This document shows, in pieces, positions 35,165-43,403 of a stretch of DNA of 64,000 bases. Location of the stretch: assembly GCF_004355005.1 (NCBI RefSeq), contig NZ_SMSJ01000021.1, positions 1 through 64,000 on the forward strand, in the 5' to 3' direction. The stretch is from Dankookia rubra. Its GTDB lineage: Bacteria > Pseudomonadota > Alphaproteobacteria > Acetobacterales > Acetobacteraceae. The notes under the pieces are model-generated. The model was not told the origin of the DNA. It made no database searches and saw nothing but the letters and a program-made list of their open reading frames with translations. Position numbers and translations under genes: made by a program. The stretch's first letter is position 1, and the number at the start of each line of letters is the position of its first letter.

Positions 35165-35424
35165 CCCCGATACCCTCTTCCGGTGTGGTGGGGCGGAGGT
35201 AAAGCAAAGCCCGGGCCGCGGACCGGAACCACCCCCGATCCTGCGCGCGGCCCTGTGACGAGCCCCGAGGCTGCCGACGATTGTCAGTCCGCAGCAGCGG
35301 ATGCTCCATGAGCCGCCGGGATGCTTGAACTCGAACAGTACAGGTCCAGCACGTCTTCAGTTCCCGAAGCAATACCATAACGAATTGCTCGCATAAGACC
35401 GACGGAATTCATGGGAGGACAACA

Positions 35425-36723
35425 ATGGATGCATCATGGCGCCGCTTCGGCCGGCGCGCGCTGCTGGCGGCCGGCCTGCTCGCGGGCATGGCGCCGGTCG
35501 TCGCGCCCGCCCTGGCAAGGGACGGACAGGATGCCGACGGCCGGCACTGGGTGGCGACCTGGCAGGGCAGCCCGCAGACCGGCGACCCGCTGCTCGCCAA
35601 CCTGGTTCCGCCGCCGCCGAGCTATGCCGACCAGACCCTGCGCGAGATCGTGCATGTCAGCCTCGGCGGGCCGCAACTGCGGCTGCGGCTGACCAACAGC
35701 TACGGCGCCCAGACCCTGGTGGTCGGCGCCGTGCATGTCGCCCGCGCCGCCGAGGGGAGCGGCATCAGGCCGGGGACCGACCGCCCCGTCACCTTCGCCG
35801 GCCAGCCCGGCGCCAGCATCCCGCCGGGCGCGGTTCTCGTCAGCGACCCGGTCGACCTCGCGGTGCCGGCCCTGTCCGACCTCGCGGTCAGCCTCTACGT
35901 CCCGCAGGACACCGGGCCGGCGACGCAGCACACGCTCGGCGTCCAGACCTCCTACGTCACCGCCGGCGATGCCACCGGGGCGGAGAGCTTCCCGCCGGAT
36001 GCGGCGACCATCCTGACCCGCCCCTTCCTGAGCAATGTCGAGGTGCTCGGCACGCCGCAATCCTACGCGGTGGTCACGCTCGGCGACTCCATCACCGACG
36101 GGTACAACTCGACCGTCGATGCCAATGCCCGCTGGCCGGACCAGTTGGCGCGACGGCTGCGCGCGCAGTACGGCAACCGCGTCGCCGTCTCCAATGCCGG
36201 GATCAGCGGCAACCGCGTGCTGCACGACGCGATCGGCCCGAATGCCCTGGCCCGCTTCGACCGCGACGTGCTGGTGCAGGCCGGCGCCCGCTTCGTGACG
36301 GTGCTGGAGGGGATCAACGACATCGGCTTCTCCGTCGCCCTCGCCCCGGCGGAGGCGGTGACCGCCGAGCAGATCATCGCCGGCTACCGGCAGCTGATCG
36401 CCCGCGCGCATGACCAGGGGCTGACGATCTACGGCTGCACGCTGACGCCCTTCCAGGGCGCCGGCTACTACAGCGAGGCCGGGGAGGCGAAGCGCCAGGC
36501 GGTCAACGCCTTCATCCGCGGCGGCGGCTTCGACGGGGTGATCGACTTCGACAAGGCGGTGCGCGACCCGCAGAACCCGGCCATGCTGCTGGCGGCGTAC
36601 GACAGCGGCGACCACCTGCACCCCAGCGACGCGGGCTATGCCGCGATGGCGGCGGCGATCGACCTTTCGCTCTTCGACCCGAAGGCAGCGGTGCGGGAGG
36701 CAGCCGCCCAGGCCGCGGAATAG
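35425..36723 (+). CDS. Exported SGNH/GDSL hydrolase
   Basis: A 432-residue secreted hydrolase. The N terminus is RRALLAAGLLAGMAPVVAPALA, a signal peptide. The catalytic blocks come late: VTLGDSITDGYNS (nucleophile Ser near 219), NAGISGNRVL, LEGINDIGFS, and the terminal DHLHPSDAGYAAM. The first half (about 40-200) is a beta-rich domain typical of this GDSL subfamily (SGNH with N-terminal jelly-roll). Probably an extracellular or periplasmic esterase on plant- or polymer-derived acyl groups. The 260 bp before it hold no gene and include A/T-rich promoter-like DNA around 35380-35400. GGGAGGACAAC precedes the ATG. Confidence 0.87.
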   Translation: MDASWRRFGRRALLAAGLLAGMAPVVAPALARDGQDADGRHWVATWQGSPQTGDPLLANLVPPPPSYADQTLREIVHVSLGGPQLRLRLTNSYGAQTLVVGAVHVARAAEGSGIRPGTDRPVTFAGQPGASIPPGAVLVSDPVDLAVPALSDLAVSLYVPQDTGPATQHTLGVQTSYVTAGDATGAESFPPDAATILTRPFLSNVEVLGTPQSYAVVTLGDSITDGYNSTVDANARWPDQLARRLRAQYGNRVAVSNAGISGNRVLHDAIGPNALARFDRDVLVQAGARFVTVLEGINDIGFSVALAPAEAVTAEQIIAGYRQLIARAHDQGLTIYGCTLTPFQGAGYYSEAGEAKRQAVNAFIRGGGFDGVIDFDKAVRDPQNPAMLLAAYDSGDHLHPSDAGYAAMAAAIDLSLFDPKAAVREAAAQAAE

Positions 36724-36834
36724 GGCGGCGGGGCAAGCCGGGTCCGGGGCGGCCAAGCCTTCCCCGGACCCAGCGGGCTGGATAGGCTGCCCTCCAGGCC
36801 GCCGATGCGTGCGGCCGAAGGGGAGTCTCCGTCC

Positions 36835-38064
36835 ATGCTGCTGACCCGCCGCGCCGCGCTCGGTGCGACCGCCGCCACGCTGACCTTCGGTCCATCGGGA
36901 GCCCAGCCGGCCGACACCATCCGCATCGGCGTGCTGACGGATCTCTCCGGCCCCTACCGCGACGTGACCGGCCCGACCTCGGTCGCCTGCGTGCGCCAAG
37001 CGGTCGAGGAATTCTCGGCGCAGAACCCCGGCGTTAAGATCGAGATCATCACCGCCGACCACCAGAACAAGCCGGATATCGGCATCAACACCGTCCGCCA
37101 ATGGTTCGACCAGCGCGGCGTGGATGTCGTGACGGATGTCGGCAACAGCGCCATCGCGCTCGGCATCAACCCGGTCTGCGTCGAGCGCGACCGGATCCAC
37201 CTCAATGCCTCGGCCGGCAGCTCGGAACTGACCGCGAAGTCCTGCACGCCGAACACGATCCACTGGTCCTACGACACCTGGTGCCTGTCCAACACCTCCG
37301 GCACGGCGCTGACCAAGGCGGGCAACGCCACCTGGTACTTCATCACCGCCGACTACGCCTTCGGCCATGCGATCGAGCGCGACACCACGCGCTTCGTCGA
37401 GGCCGCCGGGGGCAAGGTACTCGGCGCCTCGCGCTACCCCTTCCCGCAGACCACCGACTTCTCCGCCTTCCTGCTGCAGGCGCAGGCCAGCCGGGCGAAG
37501 GTGCTGGGCCTGGCGATGGCGGGCGACGACCTGGTGAACTGCGTGAAGCAGGCGCAGGAATTCGGCCTCGGCAGGTCGGGGATGAAATACGCCGCCATCA
37601 TCGGCTCCATCACCGGCGTCCTCGCCGCCGGGCTCGAGACCATGCAGGGGATGTATATCTCGGAGACCTTCTGGTGGGACCTCGACGACCGCACCCGCGG
37701 CTTCACCAAGCGGGTCCAGACCAAGCTCCCGGCCGGCGTCTTCCCGAACTACGTGCATGCCGGCAACTATGCCGGGGTGACGCACTACCTGAAGGCGGTG
37801 AAGGAGATGGGCGTGGCGCGGGCCAAGGCGAGCGGGCGGGAGGTGGTGGCGCTGATGAAGCGCATGCCGACCGACGACGACGCCTTCGGCCGCGGCCTGA
37901 TCCGCGAGGACGGGCGGAAGATCCACCCGAGCTACCTGCTGCAGGTGAAGAAGCCGGGCGAGAACAAGTATGCCGGCGACGTCTATACCCTGGCCGGCAC
38001 GGTGCCGGCCGACCAGGCCTTCCGGCCGCTGGCCGAGGGTGGCTGCCCGCTGGTGCGCGCCTGA
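36835..38064 (+). CDS. Branched-chain amino-acid-type ABC substrate-binding protein
   Basis: A 409-residue Peripla_BP_6 (LivJ/UrtA-like) protein. A signal peptide (LLTRRAALGATAATLTF) is followed by IRIGVLTDLSGPYRDVTGP and INTVRQWFDQRGVDVVTDV, a Ser-rich binding loop (NASAGSSELTAKSC), and YITADYAFGHA-like Walker-free lobes. Binds a small amide or amino acid in the periplasm; livFGHM-type genes are absent nearby. I used the ATG at 36835; an ATG ten codons upstream would add residues before the signal. Overlaps the GNAT gene. Confidence 0.88.
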   Translation: MLLTRRAALGATAATLTFGPSGAQPADTIRIGVLTDLSGPYRDVTGPTSVACVRQAVEEFSAQNPGVKIEIITADHQNKPDIGINTVRQWFDQRGVDVVTDVGNSAIALGINPVCVERDRIHLNASAGSSELTAKSCTPNTIHWSYDTWCLSNTSGTALTKAGNATWYFITADYAFGHAIERDTTRFVEAAGGKVLGASRYPFPQTTDFSAFLLQAQASRAKVLGLAMAGDDLVNCVKQAQEFGLGRSGMKYAAIIGSITGVLAAGLETMQGMYISETFWWDLDDRTRGFTKRVQTKLPAGVFPNYVHAGNYAGVTHYLKAVKEMGVARAKASGREVVALMKRMPTDDDAFGRGLIREDGRKIHPSYLLQVKKPGENKYAGDVYTLAGTVPADQAFRPLAEGGCPLVRA

Positions 38065-38522
38065 CCGTCCGCATCCGCGCCGCGGCGACTGCCGACCTGC
38101 CGGCGCTGGCCGGCATGGTCGCGGCGCTCGCCGCGCACCATGGCGAGGTGGCCGAGGCGAGCGCCGAGGCGCTCGGCCGGCAGTTCTTCGCGCCGGGTGC
38201 CGCCGCCTGGCTGGCGGCATTGGTCGCCGCGGCGGCGGACGGGCGGCTGGTGGGCTATGCGGTGCTGCTGAAGGGCCTGCAGGTCGATGCCGCGGAGCCG
38301 GTGGTCACGCTCGAGCACCTGCATGTGGCCGCCGGGGCGCGCGGCCAGGGCATCGGCACGGCGCTGCTCGCGGCGGCGGCGGAGCAGGGCCGCGCCTGGG
38401 GCTGCGCCGCGCTGGGCGTCGCCGCGCGCGCCGACAATGCCGGTGCGCAGCGCTTCTACGAAAGGCGCGGCCTCAAGGGCCGGCCGCGCGGCGGCATCGC
38501 CTACCGCATGCCGCTGCGCTGA
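38061..38522 (+). CDS. GNAT-family N-acetyltransferase
   Basis: A 153-residue GCN5-like acetyltransferase. The acetyl-CoA loop is LHVAAGARGQGIGTALLAAAAEQ, with motif V/B RADNAGAQRFYERRGLK. The first strand begins TVRIRAAATADLPALAG, and no ATG, GTG or TTG lies in frame within reach upstream. The best start is the CTG at 38061, overlapping the previous gene's TGA, or translation is coupled some other way. An internal ATG near 38115 would lose the first strand. Substrate unknown. Confidence 0.78.
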   Translation: MTVRIRAAATADLPALAGMVAALAAHHGEVAEASAEALGRQFFAPGAAAWLAALVAAAADGRLVGYAVLLKGLQVDAAEPVVTLEHLHVAAGARGQGIGTALLAAAAEQGRAWGCAALGVAARADNAGAQRFYERRGLKGRPRGGIAYRMPLR

Positions 38523-38531
38523 GGGCGCCCG

Positions 38532-40007
38532 CTACGCCTTGCTGTAGGCATCCGCGCCGTCGTAGCGCTGCAGCTTCTCGAGGTGCATCCAGTTGTGCTG
38601 CCGGCCGATCCGCTGCAGCAGGTCGGTGATCTCGGCGACGCCGTTGCCCTTCGGCGCCTCCTTGAACATGAAGCGGGCGCGGAAATGGTCGACCAGGAAG
38701 GTGTGGCCGGCGACCTCCGGCCAGACCTGCGCCCCGCGCGAGGAGATCATGGTCAGGTCGAAGGCGCTGTTCTCGGCGGCGGCCTGCAGCGTGATGCTGA
38801 TGGCGCGCGGGTCGCGCTCGCTCTCGACGAAGACGTCGACGCCGACCAGCTCGCGCGTCGAGGCCGCGCGGTACCAGGTGATCTGCGGCCAGCGCTTCAT
38901 GGCGATCGGCCGGTACTCGCGGTCCGGCACGTTCAGGCTCTCGCGGTCGAGGTTGGCGATGATGCGGTCGACGAAGGCGGCGGTCCGCGCCCCTTCCCCG
39001 TCCCGGGCGATGTCGCCGGTGAGGTCGCGGCCCTCCTCCAGCGTCACGTAGAGCGCATGCTCGATCCGCCGCGCCGTGGCGAAGTCGCCGATGTGGCGCA
39101 GCATCATCAGGGACGAGAGCAGCAGCGCGGTCGGGTTGGCGACGCCCTTGCCGGCGATCTGCGGGGCGGAGCCGTGCACCGCCTCGAACATCGCCGCCTC
39201 GTCGCCGAGATTGGCCGAGGGCGCGACGCCCAATCCCCCGACCAGGCCGGCCGCCAGGTCGGACAGGATGTCGCCGTTCATGTTGGTCATGACGGTGACG
39301 TCGAACTGCTCGGGCCGGATGACCATCTGGTGGGCGCAATTGTCGACGATCATGTGCTCGTGCTGCAGGCCGGGATAGTCGGGCATCACCTGCTCGGCGC
39401 TGCGCTTCAGCATCCCTTCCGTCAGCTTCATGATGTTGGCCTTGGTGGCGACGGTGACCTTCTTCCGCCCCTCGGCCTCGGCCACCGCGGCGGCGAGGCG
39501 GACGATGCGCTCGCAGCCGACCTCGGTGATGATCTTCAGGCATTGCGCGACGCCCGGCGTCTGCATGTGCTCGATGCCCGCATAGACGTCCTCGACGTTT
39601 TCGCGCACCACGACGAAGTCGATGCCCCGGCCGGAGAAGGGCGTGCGGATGCCCGGCAATTCCCGCACCGGCCGGATGTTGCCGTACATCTCGAAGGTCT
39701 TGCGCAGCGTCACGTTGGCCGACTTGTCGCCGAAGCCGACCGGGGTCTCGAGCGGGCCCTTCAGCGCCACGCCGTTGCGGGCGATGCTGTCGAGCGTCTC
39801 CTTCGTGGCGCCGGCGGCGATGCCGCGCTTGAAGGCCTCCGCCCCGGCCAGCGCCTCCTCCCACTCCACCAGGGCGCCGGCGGCGGCCAGCACCGTCTGG
39901 GTGGCGCGCATCACCTCCGGTCCGATGCCGTCGCCGGGGATGGCGGTGACCTTCACCTTGGCGCGGGGGGTGGCCTGGAGGGTGGACTGCATCGGGAGGG
40001 AATCCAT
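38532..40007 (-). CDS. icd: Isocitrate dehydrogenase, NADP-type
   Basis: A 491-residue decarboxylating dehydrogenase of the isocitrate/isopropylmalate family, close in length to the 480-500-residue IDH of Thermus and some alphaproteobacteria. It has ITAIPGDGIGPEVM-like start (VTAIPGDGIGPEVM), RENVEDVYAGIEHM (substrate and metal region), MTNMNGDILSDLAAGLVGGLG and EAVHGSAPQIAGKG. A C-terminal extra domain (from about 340) is the usual extension of this type. It converts isocitrate to 2-oxoglutarate in the TCA cycle. Starts at 40007 or 39992 are both possible. A 3-isopropylmalate dehydrogenase is much shorter, so less likely. Confidence 0.85.
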   Translation of the reverse strand: MDSLPMQSTLQATPRAKVKVTAIPGDGIGPEVMRATQTVLAAAGALVEWEEALAGAEAFKRGIAAGATKETLDSIARNGVALKGPLETPVGFGDKSANVTLRKTFEMYGNIRPVRELPGIRTPFSGRGIDFVVVRENVEDVYAGIEHMQTPGVAQCLKIITEVGCERIVRLAAAVAEAEGRKKVTVATKANIMKLTEGMLKRSAEQVMPDYPGLQHEHMIVDNCAHQMVIRPEQFDVTVMTNMNGDILSDLAAGLVGGLGVAPSANLGDEAAMFEAVHGSAPQIAGKGVANPTALLLSSLMMLRHIGDFATARRIEHALYVTLEEGRDLTGDIARDGEGARTAAFVDRIIANLDRESLNVPDREYRPIAMKRWPQITWYRAASTRELVGVDVFVESERDPRAISITLQAAAENSAFDLTMISSRGAQVWPEVAGHTFLVDHFRARFMFKEAPKGNGVAEITDLLQRIGRQHNWMHLEKLQRYDGADAYSKA

Positions 40008-40160
40008 GGGCTGTCTCGTCTTGCGGGTATGATGCTGCATTGCGGCATATAACCGAACGTCAAAAGCCCGGAATTGATCTGGGTCACAGCTTGCGGAACG
40101 GTCGCACCCCGGGACGAAGGGCTGCGTTGCGGCGGCAGAATGCACCCTGGAGGTCGCCGC

Positions 40161-40745
40161 ATGCCCCGTCATGCCATGCAAGCCTTTGTTGTCGCGCTGT
40201 TACTCCCCTTGGCCGCCGCCGCCCAGGACCGGGCGACCGGCCAGGTGACGATCGACCGGCCGCCCCCCGAGCCGAAGGGCGCCCTCGTCACCACCCCCGA
40301 TGGCCGCACCGTCGAGGTGCCGCGCGGCGGCGCCGTGCAGGTGCAGGGCGCCGATGTGGTGGTCGAGCGGGAGACCCCGAAGGGCACCACCCTGACGGTG
40401 CAGAACGACGTCCTCTTCGACTTCGACAAGGCCGAGCTCAAGCCCGAGGCGGCCGAGGCACTGGGCCGGGTGGTCGAGATCCTGCAGCAGCGCAGGCCGC
40501 GCGCCGCGCTGGTGGTCGGCCATACCGATTCGGTCGGCGCGGATGCCTACAACGACCAGCTTTCTCTGCGCCGGGCGGAGGCGGTGCGGGAGTGGATCGC
40601 CGGCAATGGCGGCGGCGGCCTTCCCCCGCTCGGCGTCGAAGGCAGGGGCGAGCGGGAGCCGGTCGCGCCGAACAGCGTGAACGGACGCGATGACCCCGAA
40701 GGCCGGCAGCGGAACCGCCGGGTCGAGGTGCTGCTGGAGCGGTAG
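40161..40745 (+). CDS. OmpA-domain (peptidoglycan-binding) envelope protein
   Basis: A 194-residue protein. A signal peptide (about 1-21, cleaved near AAAAQ) leads to a short mature N terminus, then an OmpA-like domain from about residue 85: NDVLFDFDKAELKPEAAEAL, VVGHTDSVGADAYNDQLSLRRAEAV and the final GRQRNRRVEVLL. The conserved Asp and Arg bind meso-diaminopimelate, tethering the envelope to peptidoglycan. No beta-barrel is present, so a periplasmic protein. The ATG at 40161 is chosen by GGAGGTCGCCGC. Confidence 0.86.
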   Translation: MPRHAMQAFVVALLLPLAAAAQDRATGQVTIDRPPPEPKGALVTTPDGRTVEVPRGGAVQVQGADVVVERETPKGTTLTVQNDVLFDFDKAELKPEAAEALGRVVEILQQRRPRAALVVGHTDSVGADAYNDQLSLRRAEAVREWIAGNGGGGLPPLGVEGRGEREPVAPNSVNGRDDPEGRQRNRRVEVLLER

Positions 40746-40780
40746 GGCTTCCTTCACCCCGGCGGGCACAGGCTGCGGCC

Positions 40781-41200
40781 ATGCGCCTGCTTCCGGTCCT
40801 GTTGCCCGCCGTCCTGGCCTGCGTGCCCGCCCTGGCGCAGGACCTGCCCAGCTGCGGCCCCGGCCGCGAAGGGATGGTGGCCTGCTTCGGCGAGAAGCTC
40901 TGCGCATGCCGCTGGGCACCGGGCGGCACGCTGACGGGCCGTCCGCCCGGCCATCGCTGGGATTGCGGCGTGCTGCGCCCGGCTTGCGGCGTCACCCCGG
41001 CCGGCCCGCCGCCGGGCGAATCGCCGCCGATCTCGGTGATGCCGTTCCTTCAGCAGAATCCGGCGCCCTCGGCCGACGGCTCCGCCGCTCAGGGGTCATC
41101 TCCCCAGGCCGCCTCGTCCTGGCCCGGCGGCACGCCGGCGCCGGACCCGCGCCTCACCCCGCGAAACGGCGCGGCCGCAGCCCCGCGTGGAACCAGGTGA
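40781..41200 (+). CDS. Secreted Cys-containing protein, unknown
   Basis: A 139-residue protein with a signal peptide (MRLLPVLLPAVLACVPALAQ). Six more Cys fall in the first half of the mature part (LPSCGPG, VACFGEKLCACRW, RWDCGVLRPACG), then a low-complexity Pro/Ser/Ala tail. The cysteines suggest a disulfide-stabilised periplasmic domain. Its 3' end overlaps the convergent racemase gene by 47 bp, so the last residues may be only loosely conserved. Not recognised. Confidence 0.6.
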   Translation: MRLLPVLLPAVLACVPALAQDLPSCGPGREGMVACFGEKLCACRWAPGGTLTGRPPGHRWDCGVLRPACGVTPAGPPPGESPPISVMPFLQQNPAPSADGSAAQGSSPQAASSWPGGTPAPDPRLTPRNGAAAAPRGTR

Positions 41201-41900
41201 TGAGGGAATAGATGTCGAAGACCGGCAGGCCGAGCGCGGCCTGCAGCGCCGCCGCGTAGGGCGGCATGTTGGTGCATTCCAGCACGACGGCGCCGATCCC
41301 GGGATGCGCCGCGACCAGCGCCTGTCCGGCCTCCAGGATGTCCTGCTCGGCCAGCGCCACGTCCATGTCGACCGCCTCGGCCCTGATCAGCACGCGGAAG
41401 AACTCCCGCCCGCCCTCGGTGCCCTTGATGGGCGTGTCGAGCGGCACGCCGGCGGCCTCGAGATGCGCGGGGGTGAGCGAGCCCTGGCTGACCGTCAGCA
41501 CGCCGACCCGCCTGCCCGGCGGCAGCGTCGCCTGTACCCAGGGCACCTGCATCAGGGAGGAGGTCGCCACCGGCACGCCGACCGCGGCGGCGATCTCCCG
41601 CTGGAACAGCGAAAGGAAGCCGCAATTGGTGGTGATGGCCTCGGCGCCCTGGGCGACCAGGTCCTGCGCCGCGGCGACGAAGTCGGGCAGCAGGCCGCGC
41701 GCGCCCTGCAGCACCACGCGCTCGGGGCTGGCACCGCGCACGACGCGGTAGAGCACCGGGAAGGGCCAGGTGCCGGCATTGCCCATGTCGCCGGGAATGC
41801 GCGGGAAACGGGCTTCCAGCATAAGGATGCCCAAGGGCGCGCCATAGATGGCCTTGCCGCCGCGGGCGATGCGCGGCGCGGGGGAGTCTTGCAGGTTCAT
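41154..41900 (-). CDS. Aspartate/glutamate racemase-family protein
   Basis: A 248-residue Asp/Glu/hydantoin racemase superfamily protein. The two catalytic Cys are in TTNCGFLSLF and VVLECTNMPPYA. The N terminus AIYGAPLGILMLEARFPRIPGDMGNA is the pattern of a subgroup often annotated as racemase but biochemically untested. Cofactor-independent. Convergent with the Cys-rich secreted gene. Substrate unknown. Confidence 0.82.
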   Translation of the reverse strand: MNLQDSPAPRIARGGKAIYGAPLGILMLEARFPRIPGDMGNAGTWPFPVLYRVVRGASPERVVLQGARGLLPDFVAAAQDLVAQGAEAITTNCGFLSLFQREIAAAVGVPVATSSLMQVPWVQATLPPGRRVGVLTVSQGSLTPAHLEAAGVPLDTPIKGTEGGREFFRVLIRAEAVDMDVALAEQDILEAGQALVAAHPGIGAVVLECTNMPPYAAALQAALGLPVFDIYSLITWFHAGLRPRRFAG

Positions 41901-41952
41901 GCCGCCAGCTTAGCCCGCTAGATTGGCCGGCGGAACGGGAAGGACGGGCCGC

Positions 41953-42936
41953 ATGCTCCGCCGCGCGACGATGCTGATCGGGTTGATGCTGGCCCCCCTG
42001 CCGCCGGCCACGGCGCAGGAGGCCTGGCCCAGCCGCCCCATCACCCTGCTCGGCGGCTTCCCCAATGGCGCCGGCACCGACATCTATGCCCGCAAGCTGG
42101 CCGAGCCGCTCGGCCGCGCCCTCGGGCAGCCGGTGGTCGTCGACAACCGCAGCGGTGCCGGCGGCAACATCGCCTCCGAGGCGGTGGCGAAGGCGCGGCC
42201 GGACGGGTACCTGTTCCTGATCGGCACGGCGGGGACCCATGCGATCAACGCCACGCTCTACAAGGCGCTGCCCTTCGACCCGCTGCGCGACGTGACGCAT
42301 GTCACCCTGCTCGGCGACGTGCCGAACGTGCTGCTGGTGAACCCGGAGAAGCGGCCGCAATACCGCACCTGCGCCGACCTGGTCGCGGCGGCGAAGGCGC
42401 GGCCGGGAGCGCTGAACTATGCCTCGACCGGCAACGGCGCCTCCACCCACCTGGCCGCGGCGCAATTCGCCGCCGCGGCGGGGATCGACCTGGTGCACGT
42501 GCCCTATCGGGGCCAGCCCGGCGCGATCCAGGCGCTGCTCGGCGGCGACGTCGACCTGTTCTTCAACCAGGTCGGGCTCTCCATCGGGCCGGTGACGCAG
42601 GGCCAGGCGCTGGCGCTCGGCGTGACCGTGCCGCGTCCGGTCGCCGCCCTGCCCGGGGTACCGACAGTGGCCGAGGCCTGCGCCCTGCCGGGCTTCGAGA
42701 GCAGCACCTGGTACGGGTTGTTCGGCCCGCCCCACTTGCCGCAGGCGATCCAGCAGCGGATGCAGGCGGAGGTGGCCAGGATCCTCGCCACCCCGGACTT
42801 CCGGGCTTGGCTGGTGCAAAGCCAGGGCATCACCCCGCCGGCCGATGCCTCGCCCGAGGCCTTCCGCCGGGTGCACGAGGCGGATATCGCCCGCTGGGCG
42901 GCCATTGTCCGGCGCTCCGGCGCCAGCCTGGACTAG
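41953..42936 (+). CDS. Bug/TctC-family solute-binding protein
   Basis: A 327-residue periplasmic tricarboxylate-type receptor. A signal peptide ends near ATAQ, then WPSRPITLLGGFPNGAGTDIYARKLAE, VVVDNRSGAGGNIASEAVAKA and VHVPYRGQPGAIQALLGGD, the family's three signatures. No TctAB partner. I used the ATG at 41953 rather than a TTG 30 bp upstream. Its stop shares the palindrome CTAG with the convergent DUF2852 gene, each reading TAG. Confidence 0.89.
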   Translation: MLRRATMLIGLMLAPLPPATAQEAWPSRPITLLGGFPNGAGTDIYARKLAEPLGRALGQPVVVDNRSGAGGNIASEAVAKARPDGYLFLIGTAGTHAINATLYKALPFDPLRDVTHVTLLGDVPNVLLVNPEKRPQYRTCADLVAAAKARPGALNYASTGNGASTHLAAAQFAAAAGIDLVHVPYRGQPGAIQALLGGDVDLFFNQVGLSIGPVTQGQALALGVTVPRPVAALPGVPTVAEACALPGFESSTWYGLFGPPHLPQAIQQRMQAEVARILATPDFRAWLVQSQGITPPADASPEAFRRVHEADIARWAAIVRRSGASLD

Positions 42937-43337
42937 GTCCCGGCAGGCCCGCGGCCCTGCATGAAGCGGTCGAATTCCTCTCGGTCCCGGGCGCGCTTCA
43001 GTTGATCGAGGAATGCACCGAACTCGCGCTGCTGGTCGTCGAGCGCCCGCCGCTCCACCGCCAGCCGCTGCAGCACCGCCGCGCGGTGCGCGTCGAAGGC
43101 GGTATTGCCGGTGACGGCGGCGGGCTGCCCCGGCATGCCGAAGCCGCCCCGCGACCCGGCGAGGCGGCCGCCCTTCCAGAGCGCCAGCACCGCCAGGCCG
43201 AGCGGCCACCAGGTGGCGAAGCCGGCCACCATGGCGAGCACCGGCACCGCCGGATGGAGGCGCGCGCCAAGCTCGCCGACGCGACGTGCCAGGATCGAGA
43301 CGGCCTGCGGGGGAAAGGACGGGACGCAGGCGGACAT
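42933..43337 (-). CDS. DUF2852 membrane-associated protein
   Basis: A 134-residue DUF2852 protein: one or two membrane segments (PVLAMVAGFATWWPLGLAVLALWK, about 30-55), then a Gly/Pro linker and a charged helical tail (AVLQRLAVERRALDDQQREFGAFLDQLKRARD). The family is common in alphaproteobacteria, role unknown. The ATG at 43337 is set by GGAGGAG (43341-43347). A promoter overlapped by a palindrome lies just upstream, and the TetR gene follows, so it is probably repressed by that regulator. Confidence 0.82.
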   Translation of the reverse strand: MSACVPSFPPQAVSILARRVGELGARLHPAVPVLAMVAGFATWWPLGLAVLALWKGGRLAGSRGGFGMPGQPAAVTGNTAFDAHRAAVLQRLAVERRALDDQQREFGAFLDQLKRARDREEFDRFMQGRGPAGT

Positions 43338-43353
43338 GGGCTCCTCCATGGAA

Positions 43354-43372
43354 AAGTGAATACCATTTACTT
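43354..43372. promoter_or_regulatory. Palindromic operator in front of DUF2852
   Basis: The 19-bp sequence AAGTGAATACCATTTACTT is an inverted repeat with seven of eight arm positions paired about ACC. It overlaps the likely -10 of the DUF2852 promoter and lies 17 bp before the gene, next to the TetR gene, which makes it a good candidate for that regulator's site. Confidence 0.55.
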
Positions 43373-43397
43373 AGCGCCCGGGGAGACCGCGAGTCAA
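43368..43397 (-). promoter_or_regulatory. Sigma-70-type promoter for DUF2852
   Basis: Read leftwards, TTGACT (43392-43397) is followed after 18 bp by TAAGTA (43368-43373). This A/T-rich pair stands out in the surrounding G+C-rich DNA and faces the DUF2852 start. Confidence 0.5.
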
Positions 43398-43403
43398 TGC
43401 AAT

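Noticed and set aside
35434-38220. A 928-codon minus-strand open frame
   Set aside because: It lies opposite the SGNH hydrolase and the LIV-type binding protein, both with clear motifs, and its own translation is low complexity.
38532-40007. 3-Isopropylmalate dehydrogenase instead of isocitrate dehydrogenase
   Set aside because: Length of about 490 residues with a C-terminal extension fits the long NADP-IDH type; LeuB is about 350-370 residues, and no leuCD genes are nearby.
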